Shown: in pieces, positions 23,377 to 31,324 of the stretch | How positions within the stretch are numbered: the stretch's first letter is position 1 | How the letters are laid out: the number at the start of each line of letters is the position of its first letter | Assembly: GCA_029593915.1 (NCBI GenBank) | Contig: CP046147.1 | Span: 124,001-188,000, forward strand | Source of the DNA: Candidatus Lucifugimonas marina | GTDB lineage: Bacteria; Chloroflexota; Dehalococcoidia; Lucifugimonadales; Lucifugimonadaceae | Direction of reading: 5' to 3' | DNA length: 64,000 nucleotides | Made by a program: the position numbers and the translations under genes | Notes under the pieces: generated by a model | Seen by the model: only the letters and a program-made list of their open reading frames with translations | Database searches by the model: none | What the model was told of the DNA's origin: nothing

Positions 23377-24885
23377 ATGACCACCAACCCACCAAGTGAA
23401 GATCCTCGTGACGACCGCCAGTCTCCTTCTGGCGAGATTCACACTTGCTACAACTGCTTCGCAGAGTTTGCATGGGAACCGACCATTCACGATGGCGAGG
23501 AATTTTGCTGTTCAGGTTGTGTCGAAGGTGGCCCTTGCATATGTACCTACGATGGTCCGCAGAAGCCTGTTGATGAAGCAGTAGAACCTACTGCGGTTAT
23601 CAGCGAAGATGAAATAGATTTCGATGAGTTCGATCTCGAGAAAATCGCCCATCGAGAAGTGCTTATTGAAGCAATCGATGAACTTCCACAGCAGCTCCAG
23701 CAAATCGCTCGTCTACGAGTATCCAGCCCGGCACCCCTGGGCGAAATCGCCCGAGACGTCCAGCTTTCTGCCGATGAAGCAGAGCAGTATCTAACTCAAG
23801 CGCAGGCGATTATTGGTCGTACGCTTGGGCCAGAATATGTAATTGAGTACATCGAAGAAAGCGTTCGTCGCCAGCCCACTGTTACTCGGTCGGTTGTCGA
23901 AGAGTCTGCCACGGTTGCCGAAACTGCGGTCGAGCCTCTGTCGATTGTGGAGCCGGCTGAAGAACTCGATGAATCCGATCTATCGGCAGCCATACGTGCG
24001 CCTCTTGAAGCTCTGACAGCTCCACTGTTGGGCGCTTCTGGTGACGATTCGGAAACTGCAACGGCACAAAATACTATTCGTGAGGCCTTGCGAGATGCAT
24101 CGGCTATTTTCCGTCTTGCGGCTGAACGTCTCGGTGAAGACCCCGACGAGCATCCGCTACGACGACTTCTCGCCGATGAGACTTCCGACGAAATCAAGAT
24201 TATTGCTGAGGGATTGACTCAGCCGGCGATGTATCTCGTCGCACTCGACGAGCTCGAATCCACCCGATGGGCACGAGTCGACTCGAAAGAGGAAAATCGC
24301 ACGATATTCGCGGTAGAGGCAGCCTCTTCTAGTGCTCTTGTGCGCGATGTGATGGGTCTTGAGGCGCCATTCCGTCCAACAAGGCTAGTTGTTCGAGACA
24401 ACGAGATAGAAATCGCCCTGCCAGCTGAAGCATCGACAGGCGTAGTGTCGACTGCTCCAACTCTGACTCCTGCCGGCGATGCTCCTCAGGTCAAAACTCA
24501 ACCAGTATTCGAACTGGGTGCCGATGCGTTCTTTGGTGCACGTCATTTCGTGACTATGAACGGGGTTCAGGGGCCGCCTCACCACCACTCGTTCAGAGTT
24601 GAAGCTTTGATGAATGCCCCTGCCCAAGATTCCGATGGTGTTGTGCTTGGGTTCGGTGATGCGAGGAAATTGCTTGAAGACATCGTGCTCGACTACAACG
24701 AATCGCTGTTGAACACTATTGAGCCGTTCATAACAATTCAGCCGACTTCGGAGAATATCGCCAAAGTCATATTTGATCGACTGAAATCGCAATTGAACGC
24801 TAACGACATTCGTCTGAAGCAGGTAAGAGTGTGGGAGAGCCCTACGAACTCGGCTTCGTATTCTGATGCAGTCTTGGCAGTCTAA
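23377..24885 (+). CDS. fusion: Cys cluster, sigma4-like HTH and 6-pyruvoyl-tetrahydropterin-synthase-related domain
   Basis: A 502-residue multidomain protein. Residues 24-56 hold seven Cys (CYNC, CCSGC, CIC), probably a zinc ribbon. Residues 88-160 resemble sigma region 4 or a related HTH (IDELPQQLQQIARLRV, LGEIARDVQLSADEAEQYL). The middle is acidic, with a helical part. The C terminus (380-500) is a PTPS/QueD-like fold: FFGARHF (H390), PHHHS (H402, H404 as the other zinc ligands), QPTSENIAKVIFDRL and VWESP (E487). The catalytic Cys before the His pair is missing, and the usual D-H pair reads LDY, so pterin synthesis is doubtful. The next gene starts inside it (20-nt overlap). PTPS-related domains are known from exosortase G regions of Firmicutes, which fits the genes that follow. 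Confidence 0.78.
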   Translation: MTTNPPSEDPRDDRQSPSGEIHTCYNCFAEFAWEPTIHDGEEFCCSGCVEGGPCICTYDGPQKPVDEAVEPTAVISEDEIDFDEFDLEKIAHREVLIEAIDELPQQLQQIARLRVSSPAPLGEIARDVQLSADEAEQYLTQAQAIIGRTLGPEYVIEYIEESVRRQPTVTRSVVEESATVAETAVEPLSIVEPAEELDESDLSAAIRAPLEALTAPLLGASGDDSETATAQNTIREALRDASAIFRLAAERLGEDPDEHPLRRLLADETSDEIKIIAEGLTQPAMYLVALDELESTRWARVDSKEENRTIFAVEAASSSALVRDVMGLEAPFRPTRLVVRDNEIEIALPAEASTGVVSTAPTLTPAGDAPQVKTQPVFELGADAFFGARHFVTMNGVQGPPHHHSFRVEALMNAPAQDSDGVVLGFGDARKLLEDIVLDYNESLLNTIEPFITIQPTSENIAKVIFDRLKSQLNANDIRLKQVRVWESPTNSASYSDAVLAV

Positions 24886-27430
24886 GTACACATACCCTGT
24901 TGCGTTTCTTGTAATCGCACTGGCAACACTTGTGCTTTATGCAGGTGTCGTATTCCCGCGTGATCCAGATCTGATCTACCCATGGTCTTCCGATACTTGG
25001 GGTCACTTGATCAAGGCTGTGTACCTTCGTGAGCAGATAGCGCAAGGCGTTTGGTACCCAGACCTGTTCCCAGAGTGGTACAGCGGTCAGCAGATGCTGC
25101 GCTACTTCCCTCCGATGACGTACTACGCACTCGTGGCGTTGAACGAATTTACCGACAACATCTACATGGCAGGAAATTACCTGATCTTCCTAACAGCTTT
25201 GTTGGGTGGTGTATCGGTGCTGTTGTGGGCGCCCAGAATCGGTCTTGGTTGGGCGACTATTGGCGGAATTTTCTTCGTCATTTTCCCTGACAATCTGCGA
25301 GTAGCGTTCGCAGAAGGGAATATGCCGAGAATCATCTCGATTGCTTTACTTCCTGCTGCGTTTTATTTCCTTGTAAATCTTCTTGAAAACAACGGCAGAA
25401 AACGTGATTTCGCGGGTCTGGTAATCATGATCGGCTTGATCGTGCTTTCACACGCGATGATGGCGGGAATATTCCTGCTTGGATTCGGAATGTACGCCGT
25501 TTCATACTGGCTGGTGGGAAGAGGACCTCTCAGATCGGCTGCACTTGGCGCCGCTGCCCTGACAATCGGGCTGTTTGTGAGCGCTTGGTGGATGTTCCCT
25601 TCGCTGACGGGTGGTATTACCGAACTCGACAACGCTGCTGCCAGTGAAGCGATAGCGCAATTCCCGATCAACGTGGCATTTAACCCCGGATTACGAGCCA
25701 CAAATCACGAAGTTTTCTATGTAGGTATTTCGGTAGTAATCGCCACGCTAATCTCGTGGCCGGTATGGAGCCGTTTGGATCCGTGGGTGAAATCGATGGT
25801 TCCGGTGACAATCATCATGTCGCTCATCGGCTCGACGCTGATCGTCGAGATTTGGCGTGCATTGCCAGCTCACCAGCTATTCTGGCCGCTCAGGTTCATG
25901 AGTTTCGCGAGTTTATTGCTGATCCTTAATAGTCTTATTGTTGCCAGCAAGCTATTCCAAGTTTCAGTCTCACCTCAATACCGCTGGATGCGATTCGTTG
26001 CGGTAGCGATTCCGTTGCTGATGCTCGGCGATTTTCAGCCTTCGACAGCGCTTATTCGAACACGAGAGATTCCAAATGACGTTGCCTCGGTGTCTCGTGA
26101 GCTAAAAGACCTCGATGGGTGGCGTGTGGCTACTGCTGATCTTTCTCGTCTTGGGTCTTCAGCTTCAATGTTGTTTACGACCGAGGGTGAACGAGAACAG
26201 ATATTCGGTTGGGCATTTCAGGGATCGATCACAGCCGCGCTGCTCGCCAGAGTCAACCAGAGCATGGATCAAGGCCATCTGGGCTACACCGTAAGTCGAC
26301 TTGAACGATTGGGGACTGACGATGTAGTTCATCTTCCTCAGCCCGATATCGATCCTGCTTTACGACCTTCTCTCGAAGAGGCAGGGTTCGACATAGTCCA
26401 TTCGACTGGCCGACTCACGCTATTTCATAAAGATGGAGCTCCGCGAGCAGTCGAAATACCGCTGAAAGTATTCGGAATCGGGACCGGAGCGAACAACGTT
26501 GCGCTGCTGTTCCCTGAAGTGACAATTGGTACTTCTAGCAATATCCAGCACTACGATCTTGAATTCCTTGAGCAGTTCGACGTACTCGTGCTTTCGAGAT
26601 TTACGTTCAATAGTCGTAAGCAAGCTGAAGAAATCGTTACCACTCTCGCCGAACAGGGCAAAACCATCGTGGTCGACCTAACTTCGGCGCCGTTGGACAC
26701 TCTTTCTCGAGAACCAAAATTCTTGGGTGTGTATGGCGAGCCAGTTCTTCAAATCAGCCAAGCTCGAACAATTATCGACGGTGTATTAAGTCCATTGCTG
26801 CCATTTACCGATGAATTTGGAACGTGGCGTTCGGTAACACCTCAGGGCGCTGATGAAGTGCTCATTCCATTCGAATACATCGCAGCGCAAGGAACTGCGC
26901 TCTCTCGAAACGTATACGGCGATGGGCAGGTTATGTTCGTTGGGTTGAACCTGATGTTCCACGCAGCCATCACCGACGATCCACTTGCGATACGAATTCT
27001 GGAAACAGTTTTAGGGATCGAAGCGAAGCAGGGCTCAGGTGATCGCTCGATACCCCTCCAAAACTACGTAGCCAATGAAGATGGCTGGCGATTCGATATC
27101 ACGCTCCCAGACGAACAGTGGGTTCTTCTCCCTATGGGGATGCACGCCGGAACGAGTGTAGAAGCCGATGGTGAAGAGGTTGAGATTGTTGGAGTTGAAT
27201 CGCTAACGCTTGCAAAACTGCCAGGCGGCACCAGTTCAGTTCATATCAAATCCGACCAAACGGCGATCTACACAATCGGAAGAATGACGACGTTGATCGG
27301 AGTTCTCGCGGCTGTTTACTACATGACAAGCGGAGTGCGTTCGGCGTGGATAGCCCGAATTCGTGATCGACGAAAAACCGTCGATAGTCGATCACTGGAT
27401 ACTTCGACCAAGAACGAGATTGAATCATGA
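24866..27430 (+). CDS. polytopic membrane protein, PTPS-related / GT-C-like family
   Basis: An 854-residue protein with a first membrane helix at 9-28 followed by an extracytoplasmic loop, WSSDTWGHLIKAVYLREQIA, then WYPDLFPEWYSG and RYFPPMTYYAL. This layout is typical of the bacterial membrane proteins annotated as 6-pyruvoyl-tetrahydropterin-synthase-related, which look like GT-C glycosyltransferases. About ten further helices run to residue 395. A large extracytoplasmic domain (about 400-790) includes a Rossmann-like or glutamine-amidotransferase-like stretch (YDLEFLEQFDVLVLSRFTF), and a final helix lies near 805-825 with a basic tail. It overlaps the preceding PTPS-domain gene by 20 nt, and its TGA overlaps the ATG of the next small ORF (ATGA). 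Likely a lipid-linked-sugar-dependent transferase of the exosortase-G-like locus; substrate unknown. Confidence 0.78.
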   Translation: MQSWQSKYTYPVAFLVIALATLVLYAGVVFPRDPDLIYPWSSDTWGHLIKAVYLREQIAQGVWYPDLFPEWYSGQQMLRYFPPMTYYALVALNEFTDNIYMAGNYLIFLTALLGGVSVLLWAPRIGLGWATIGGIFFVIFPDNLRVAFAEGNMPRIISIALLPAAFYFLVNLLENNGRKRDFAGLVIMIGLIVLSHAMMAGIFLLGFGMYAVSYWLVGRGPLRSAALGAAALTIGLFVSAWWMFPSLTGGITELDNAAASEAIAQFPINVAFNPGLRATNHEVFYVGISVVIATLISWPVWSRLDPWVKSMVPVTIIMSLIGSTLIVEIWRALPAHQLFWPLRFMSFASLLLILNSLIVASKLFQVSVSPQYRWMRFVAVAIPLLMLGDFQPSTALIRTREIPNDVASVSRELKDLDGWRVATADLSRLGSSASMLFTTEGEREQIFGWAFQGSITAALLARVNQSMDQGHLGYTVSRLERLGTDDVVHLPQPDIDPALRPSLEEAGFDIVHSTGRLTLFHKDGAPRAVEIPLKVFGIGTGANNVALLFPEVTIGTSSNIQHYDLEFLEQFDVLVLSRFTFNSRKQAEEIVTTLAEQGKTIVVDLTSAPLDTLSREPKFLGVYGEPVLQISQARTIIDGVLSPLLPFTDEFGTWRSVTPQGADEVLIPFEYIAAQGTALSRNVYGDGQVMFVGLNLMFHAAITDDPLAIRILETVLGIEAKQGSGDRSIPLQNYVANEDGWRFDITLPDEQWVLLPMGMHAGTSVEADGEEVEIVGVESLTLAKLPGGTSSVHIKSDQTAIYTIGRMTTLIGVLAAVYYMTSGVRSAWIARIRDRRKTVDSRSLDTSTKNEIES

Positions 27431-27567
27431 TTTCAGTTCAATCCATACTGCCGCAACGAACGGCTCAGTTATTTCTGTCGGCTTACATCCACCATAACGA
27501 CACTCTACTCACACTCTCAGGAGTCTCACAGGTTGGCAAAATAGAATTGATGGAAGTCAGATCATGA
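27427..27567 (+). CDS. candidate small protein (46 aa) coupled at both ends
   Basis: ATG at 27427 overlaps the stop of the membrane-protein gene (ATGA), and its own TGA at 27565-27567 overlaps the ATG of the next gene (ATGA again). The ORF is uninterrupted: [20 protein letters not shown], a middle [11 protein letters not shown] and the end [14 protein letters not shown]. It has no signal peptide or membrane helix and no recognised family. Double ATGA coupling inside a tight operon is the main support; the ribosome binding site is weak. The alternative is a chance ORF in a 133-nt spacer. Confidence 0.5.
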   Translation: MISVQSILPQRTAQLFLSAYIHHNDTLLTLSGVSQVGKIELMEVRS

Positions 27568-29273
27568 CTACACAGTTTTTGCCTACAAGAGTGAAATCTG
27601 CTCTACCGATTTTCTCGGCAATAGTAATCGCCGGGATTTTCGCCGCGCTCATCGCCATCACTGTGAACGCAGTTACGCTTCACTCATCAGACGATTTTGA
27701 GTCAGGCGATCTCAATGGCGGATTGGGCTGGGATGACACTCAATGGTCGGCTAACAACAGTGCCGAGGCTCGAAATAAAGAAGGGCCTGTGCAGGGAAGC
27801 TGGCACGTTCGAATCCGTAAAGACGGATCTATGGAGCGAGCCGTCGACCTAACCGGCGAATCGCAGGTATTTCTTTCGTTCTGGCTGAAAGCTAAAGGAT
27901 TCAAAGACTCAGAGGGCGACAACGCTCAAGTCATCCTCACTCCCGATGGTGGCTCTCCGACTGTGTTGCAGACATGGACCGAGGCCGACGCGAACGATGT
28001 ATACAACCAGTACACCTACGACCTTGATGCACTGGGAATAACCCCTTCAACTCTCGTTACTCTTAGGTTCGAAGTGAACGGAAACAAAAACGGCGACAAG
28101 ATTCACGTCGACGATATTCAGATCTACTCGACCCCGTTACCCACACCAACACCTACGGCGACTCTGCCGCCCACGAACACTCCTGTTCCGACCGATACGC
28201 CAACGGCTACACCTGTACCAACCGAAACACCGGTTCCGACAGCGACTGTAGCTGCAACTGAAACGCCTACACCACTTCCGACTGAAACTCCGACCCCGGT
28301 GCCAACTAACACGCCGGTCCCAACGGAAACTCCTGTTCCTACCGCTACTCCAACAGTTGCGCCCGGAACTCCGACGCCGACAACTATTCCACCAACGGAA
28401 ACGCCTACGCCGACTCCGGTTCCTACTGAAACACCTACGCCGGCGCCGACTTCTACATCTACTCCAACTCCCACACCAACAGTTGCGCCAACTGCAACGT
28501 CAGTGCCTACTGCGACCCCAGTTCCAACCGCTACCGCAACTCCGGTACCGACCGCAACCAGCACGCCTGCACCAACTGTAGTTCCCACTCCGACAAATAC
28601 TCCTGTGGCGACTCCACCTGCGGGAGCAATCACAATCGACGCTTCCTTCAGTGATTGGAATGGTCAAGCGTTCTTGAACGATGCATACGATGATCAGGCG
28701 TCGGGATATGAATATGACTTACATGAGTTGTACTGGGCGAACAATCTGAACGAAGAAGTCAACTATCACATGATCAAACGCCACACGACCGACGGTAATC
28801 CGTTCGACGGTGAAAACGGTCAGGACAAAGACGGGAAGTTCATTCTCTACATCGACGGAAACAACGATGATGATTTCTTCTCACCGAGTGATAGGCATAT
28901 CGAAATTAAGCACGAGCCAGACAACGGCGGACGTGTGAAAGTCAAAGTCCGACAGGGCGATAACAATGGCCTCATTAGTGACACTGGCTGGAATGACTGG
29001 GGTGAAACCGAAGGTGAAGGTGGTCTCAGGCTGGAATTCGCTTTGAGTTGGGCCGATCTTGGCATCAGTCTCGGTGACGTTATTCGTATGTACCTGATCT
29101 CCTACAAAGGCAAAGTAGGCAACCCTGACGAGAAAGACCGGCTCCCCGATAGCGGCGACATCCAATGGTCTCCAGCTTCGATATTTGGTCCTGTTCTTCT
29201 AGCGTTAGTCACCGGGTTCGGCATATTTGTCATCTGGTGGTTCCGAGGAAGGCGCACATGGACTTCTGGCTGA
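27564..29273 (+). CDS. secreted stalk protein with C-terminal TM-RGRR tail (candidate exosortase substrate)
   Basis: A 569-residue protein. A signal peptide (hydrophobic core about 14-36) precedes a jelly-roll-like domain ([16 protein letters not shown], about 42-190, with [15 protein letters not shown] end). A Thr/Pro stalk of about 165 residues follows (units such as [10 protein letters not shown]). A second beta domain begins [13 protein letters not shown], as in CBM9-like modules (about 357-520). The C terminus reads [13 protein letters not shown], then a transmembrane helix ([20 protein letters not shown], 540-559), then [11 protein letters not shown] short motif, a helix and an Arg cluster is the layout of exosortase/archaeosortase sorting tails. 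The exosortase-like gene starts inside this gene (16-nt overlap), which strongly suggests a substrate-enzyme pair. GGAAG lies 8 nt before the ATG. Confidence 0.75.
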   Translation: MTTQFLPTRVKSALPIFSAIVIAGIFAALIAITVNAVTLHSSDDFESGDLNGGLGWDDTQWSANNSAEARNKEGPVQGSWHVRIRKDGSMERAVDLTGESQVFLSFWLKAKGFKDSEGDNAQVILTPDGGSPTVLQTWTEADANDVYNQYTYDLDALGITPSTLVTLRFEVNGNKNGDKIHVDDIQIYSTPLPTPTPTATLPPTNTPVPTDTPTATPVPTETPVPTATVAATETPTPLPTETPTPVPTNTPVPTETPVPTATPTVAPGTPTPTTIPPTETPTPTPVPTETPTPAPTSTSTPTPTPTVAPTATSVPTATPVPTATATPVPTATSTPAPTVVPTPTNTPVATPPAGAITIDASFSDWNGQAFLNDAYDDQASGYEYDLHELYWANNLNEEVNYHMIKRHTTDGNPFDGENGQDKDGKFILYIDGNNDDDFFSPSDRHIEIKHEPDNGGRVKVKVRQGDNNGLISDTGWNDWGETEGEGGLRLEFALSWADLGISLGDVIRMYLISYKGKVGNPDEKDRLPDSGDIQWSPASIFGPVLLALVTGFGIFVIWWFRGRRTWTSG

Positions 29274-29872
29274 TCGGCGTACTGATCATCGTGTGGGCGC
29301 TTGTCGTAACTTTCTTCAGGCTGAATCGAATCTGGCTTCCGTACTACATAATCGGCTCGGTTGGACTCGCGTTCGTAATCATCTTTGTTGGTCGTGCAAC
29401 CGGTCTCGAAGCAGCGTTGCAGATTGGAGTTGCCGCGGGAGTTCATGCCGCGTCGCTGGCATTGGGATTGCCGACTGAGATTTTCCAATCGGCACCAGGG
29501 GCGATTCTCGTAGTGGTTATTTCACAGGACATCGGCTGGACGATGCTTCAAGTGACGATCGAATCGTCAGGTCTTCTGGAAACTGGCGTGATATCGGGAA
29601 TGTTGCTGTTCTACCCGGGTTGGACAGGTAGAAAGCGAATCTGGTTCACGTTGGCAGCTATCGCTCTGACTTATTTCTCAAACGTGATCAGATTGATGGT
29701 TATCGTGGTTACGCTGCACTACATGGGCAAAAGTTCGCTGCTGATATCGCATACCATTATCGGTAGAGCGGTGTTCTTTGCGCTGGTGGTTGGAATTTAC
29801 TGGTTCTTGATGACCAGACCAACGCTACGTACCGTCAAAGGCAAGATCGATGAAGAATTGATGGCGTCATGA
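29258..29872 (+). CDS. exosortase/archaeosortase family protein, XrtG-like, with Ser at the Cys position
   Basis: A 204-residue polytopic protein with about six membrane helices. The exosortase signatures are present: [16 protein letters not shown] (E102-S103-S104-G105-L106, equivalent to the ECSGL/xCTGL box), [13 protein letters not shown] (N142, R145) and [13 protein letters not shown] (H165). These are the nucleophile, Arg and His sites of the family, which cleaves C-terminal sorting tails at the membrane; in the nucleophile place the codon is TCG (Ser103) instead of Cys. ATG 29258 is chosen because AGGAAGG lies 6 nt upstream; the frame extends to 29165 without support. It overlaps the stalk-protein gene by 16 nt and the GT2 gene by 4 nt. 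The neighbour set matches exosortase G loci of Firmicutes. Confidence 0.75.
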   Translation: MDFWLIGVLIIVWALVVTFFRLNRIWLPYYIIGSVGLAFVIIFVGRATGLEAALQIGVAAGVHAASLALGLPTEIFQSAPGAILVVVISQDIGWTMLQVTIESSGLLETGVISGMLLFYPGWTGRKRIWFTLAAIALTYFSNVIRLMVIVVTLHYMGKSSLLISHTIIGRAVFFALVVGIYWFLMTRPTLRTVKGKIDEELMAS

Positions 29873-31272
29873 CAGATCAATTAGTTGGATTCGTACTGTT
29901 CTGGGGTGTGTGGCTGTTCGTGCCGATGCTCATCGACGGAACGACCGCGGTCGCATATTTCATTGGTGGCTACCGATCTCGTCCAAGCACGCGCACCGAA
30001 TCTCAGCTGAAGGCGCTTGATCGATACCCGCGTGTTTCGATTCTCATTCCCTGCTACAACGGCTCGAAAGTGCTGCCGTACTGTCTCGAATCGCTCCGTA
30101 AGCAGAGCTACCCGCACAGTGAGATGGAAGTGCTGGTAATCGACAACCAATCGACCGACGACACTCGTGCGGTTATCGCTGGTCAGCAGTCGATCAGGTT
30201 CGATGGCAGTCTGAACTGGATTTCACTCCCGTACAAAGGCAAGCCGGGTGCACTGAACGCCGGAATTCACCGAGTGAACGGCGAAATTATTATCAACATC
30301 GACGCCGACACGGTTTTGGACCCCGATTCGATTCTCGAAATGGTTCGTGCGTTCGATCAGGATCCAAACGTGGCTGGTGCTACGGGATCTATCGAAGTGC
30401 TGCCTGCAGACCTCGATCCTCGAACTGGTGAGCACCTCGATATTCACCCGTTCAAATACCTGATGGCCGAAGCTGAATTCCTTGAGTACTACGCCGGTTT
30501 CCGAATTGGACGCCAATACCAGAGCCAAACTAAGAGTTTGTTCACGTTGGCTGGAGCGTTTTCTGCGTTCCGGCGCGACATTCTGCTGAAAACGTTCTTA
30601 TACGACGAACGAACAGTTTCGGAAGATACTGACCTAACGTTCTTCATCGCTAGACAGTTCCCAGAACTGTCGGTAGTCGCAGTTGCGCCAGCTATCGCTT
30701 ACGTTCACCCAACCGAGAGTTTGAGGGCGCTTTACGCTCAAAGACTAAGATGGCAGCGTGGTCAGCTTGAAGTCGCCTCGCAGTACCCAGATTTCGAACG
30801 GCACCCGTTCAGGCTCAAAGGTTTGGCAATCTCAAAATCGCTGCTGATCGACCACACTCTGGCGTTCCCGAGAGTGGTTTGGACGTTCTTGCTGCCGATG
30901 ATGTATTTCGTTGGATATCCGTTGACCCTAGTCGTAAGCGCAACGCTTTCGATGTACCTGATCTACATGGTCGTAGAAGGCCTGTATCAAGTGGTCGCTT
31001 ACATGGTTGCAGAGGGAAGCGCGAAATCGAGAATTCGTCGACATTGGTGGATGTTCCTCTTCATGCCGGCATACCGTTGGACGATATTCTGGTTCAGATT
31101 TGGCGGCTTCCTCGCTGTGATGATGGAAAACAAGGAATGGCGAGCTAGCGATCCGATTACTGAAACTAAACAAGGGGTTCAGAGGGTTTCGACGCTAACT
31201 CTGACATTCCTCACTCAATCGTTCCTGCCTCGGCTCGCAGCTCTTGTTGGTGGCGTTCTGCGCACGAAATAG
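29869..31272 (+). CDS. GT2 family membrane glycosyltransferase (exosortase-G-associated type)
   Basis: A 467-residue processive-type family 2 glycosyltransferase. One N-terminal helix is followed by the GT-A domain: VSILIPCYNGSKVLP, VLVIDNQSTDDT (D92), INIDADT (DxD at 145-147), SEDTD (E252-D253) and QRLRWQRGQ (291-299). Three or four C-terminal helices from about 315 onward form the membrane part. It should transfer sugars from a nucleotide donor on the cytoplasmic side, either to a lipid carrier or to a growing chain. Translation is coupled to the exosortase-like gene through ATGA. A GT2 enzyme next to the exosortase is part of the known exosortase G gene set. A hairpin (CCGGC with GCCGG, about 31290-31307) lies in the 52 nt before the next gene. 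Confidence 0.9.
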   Translation: MTDQLVGFVLFWGVWLFVPMLIDGTTAVAYFIGGYRSRPSTRTESQLKALDRYPRVSILIPCYNGSKVLPYCLESLRKQSYPHSEMEVLVIDNQSTDDTRAVIAGQQSIRFDGSLNWISLPYKGKPGALNAGIHRVNGEIIINIDADTVLDPDSILEMVRAFDQDPNVAGATGSIEVLPADLDPRTGEHLDIHPFKYLMAEAEFLEYYAGFRIGRQYQSQTKSLFTLAGAFSAFRRDILLKTFLYDERTVSEDTDLTFFIARQFPELSVVAVAPAIAYVHPTESLRALYAQRLRWQRGQLEVASQYPDFERHPFRLKGLAISKSLLIDHTLAFPRVVWTFLLPMMYFVGYPLTLVVSATLSMYLIYMVVEGLYQVVAYMVAEGSAKSRIRRHWWMFLFMPAYRWTIFWFRFGGFLAVMMENKEWRASDPITETKQGVQRVSTLTLTFLTQSFLPRLAALVGGVLRTK

Positions 31273-31324
31273 ACAACCAGCTAAGAATCCGGCCGTTTGG
31301 ATGCCGGTTTGATGATCGAAACAT

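Noticed and set aside
28124..28633. Long minus-strand ORF rich in Gly and Val
   Set aside because: Antisense shadow of the Thr/Pro stalk of the candidate exosortase substrate.
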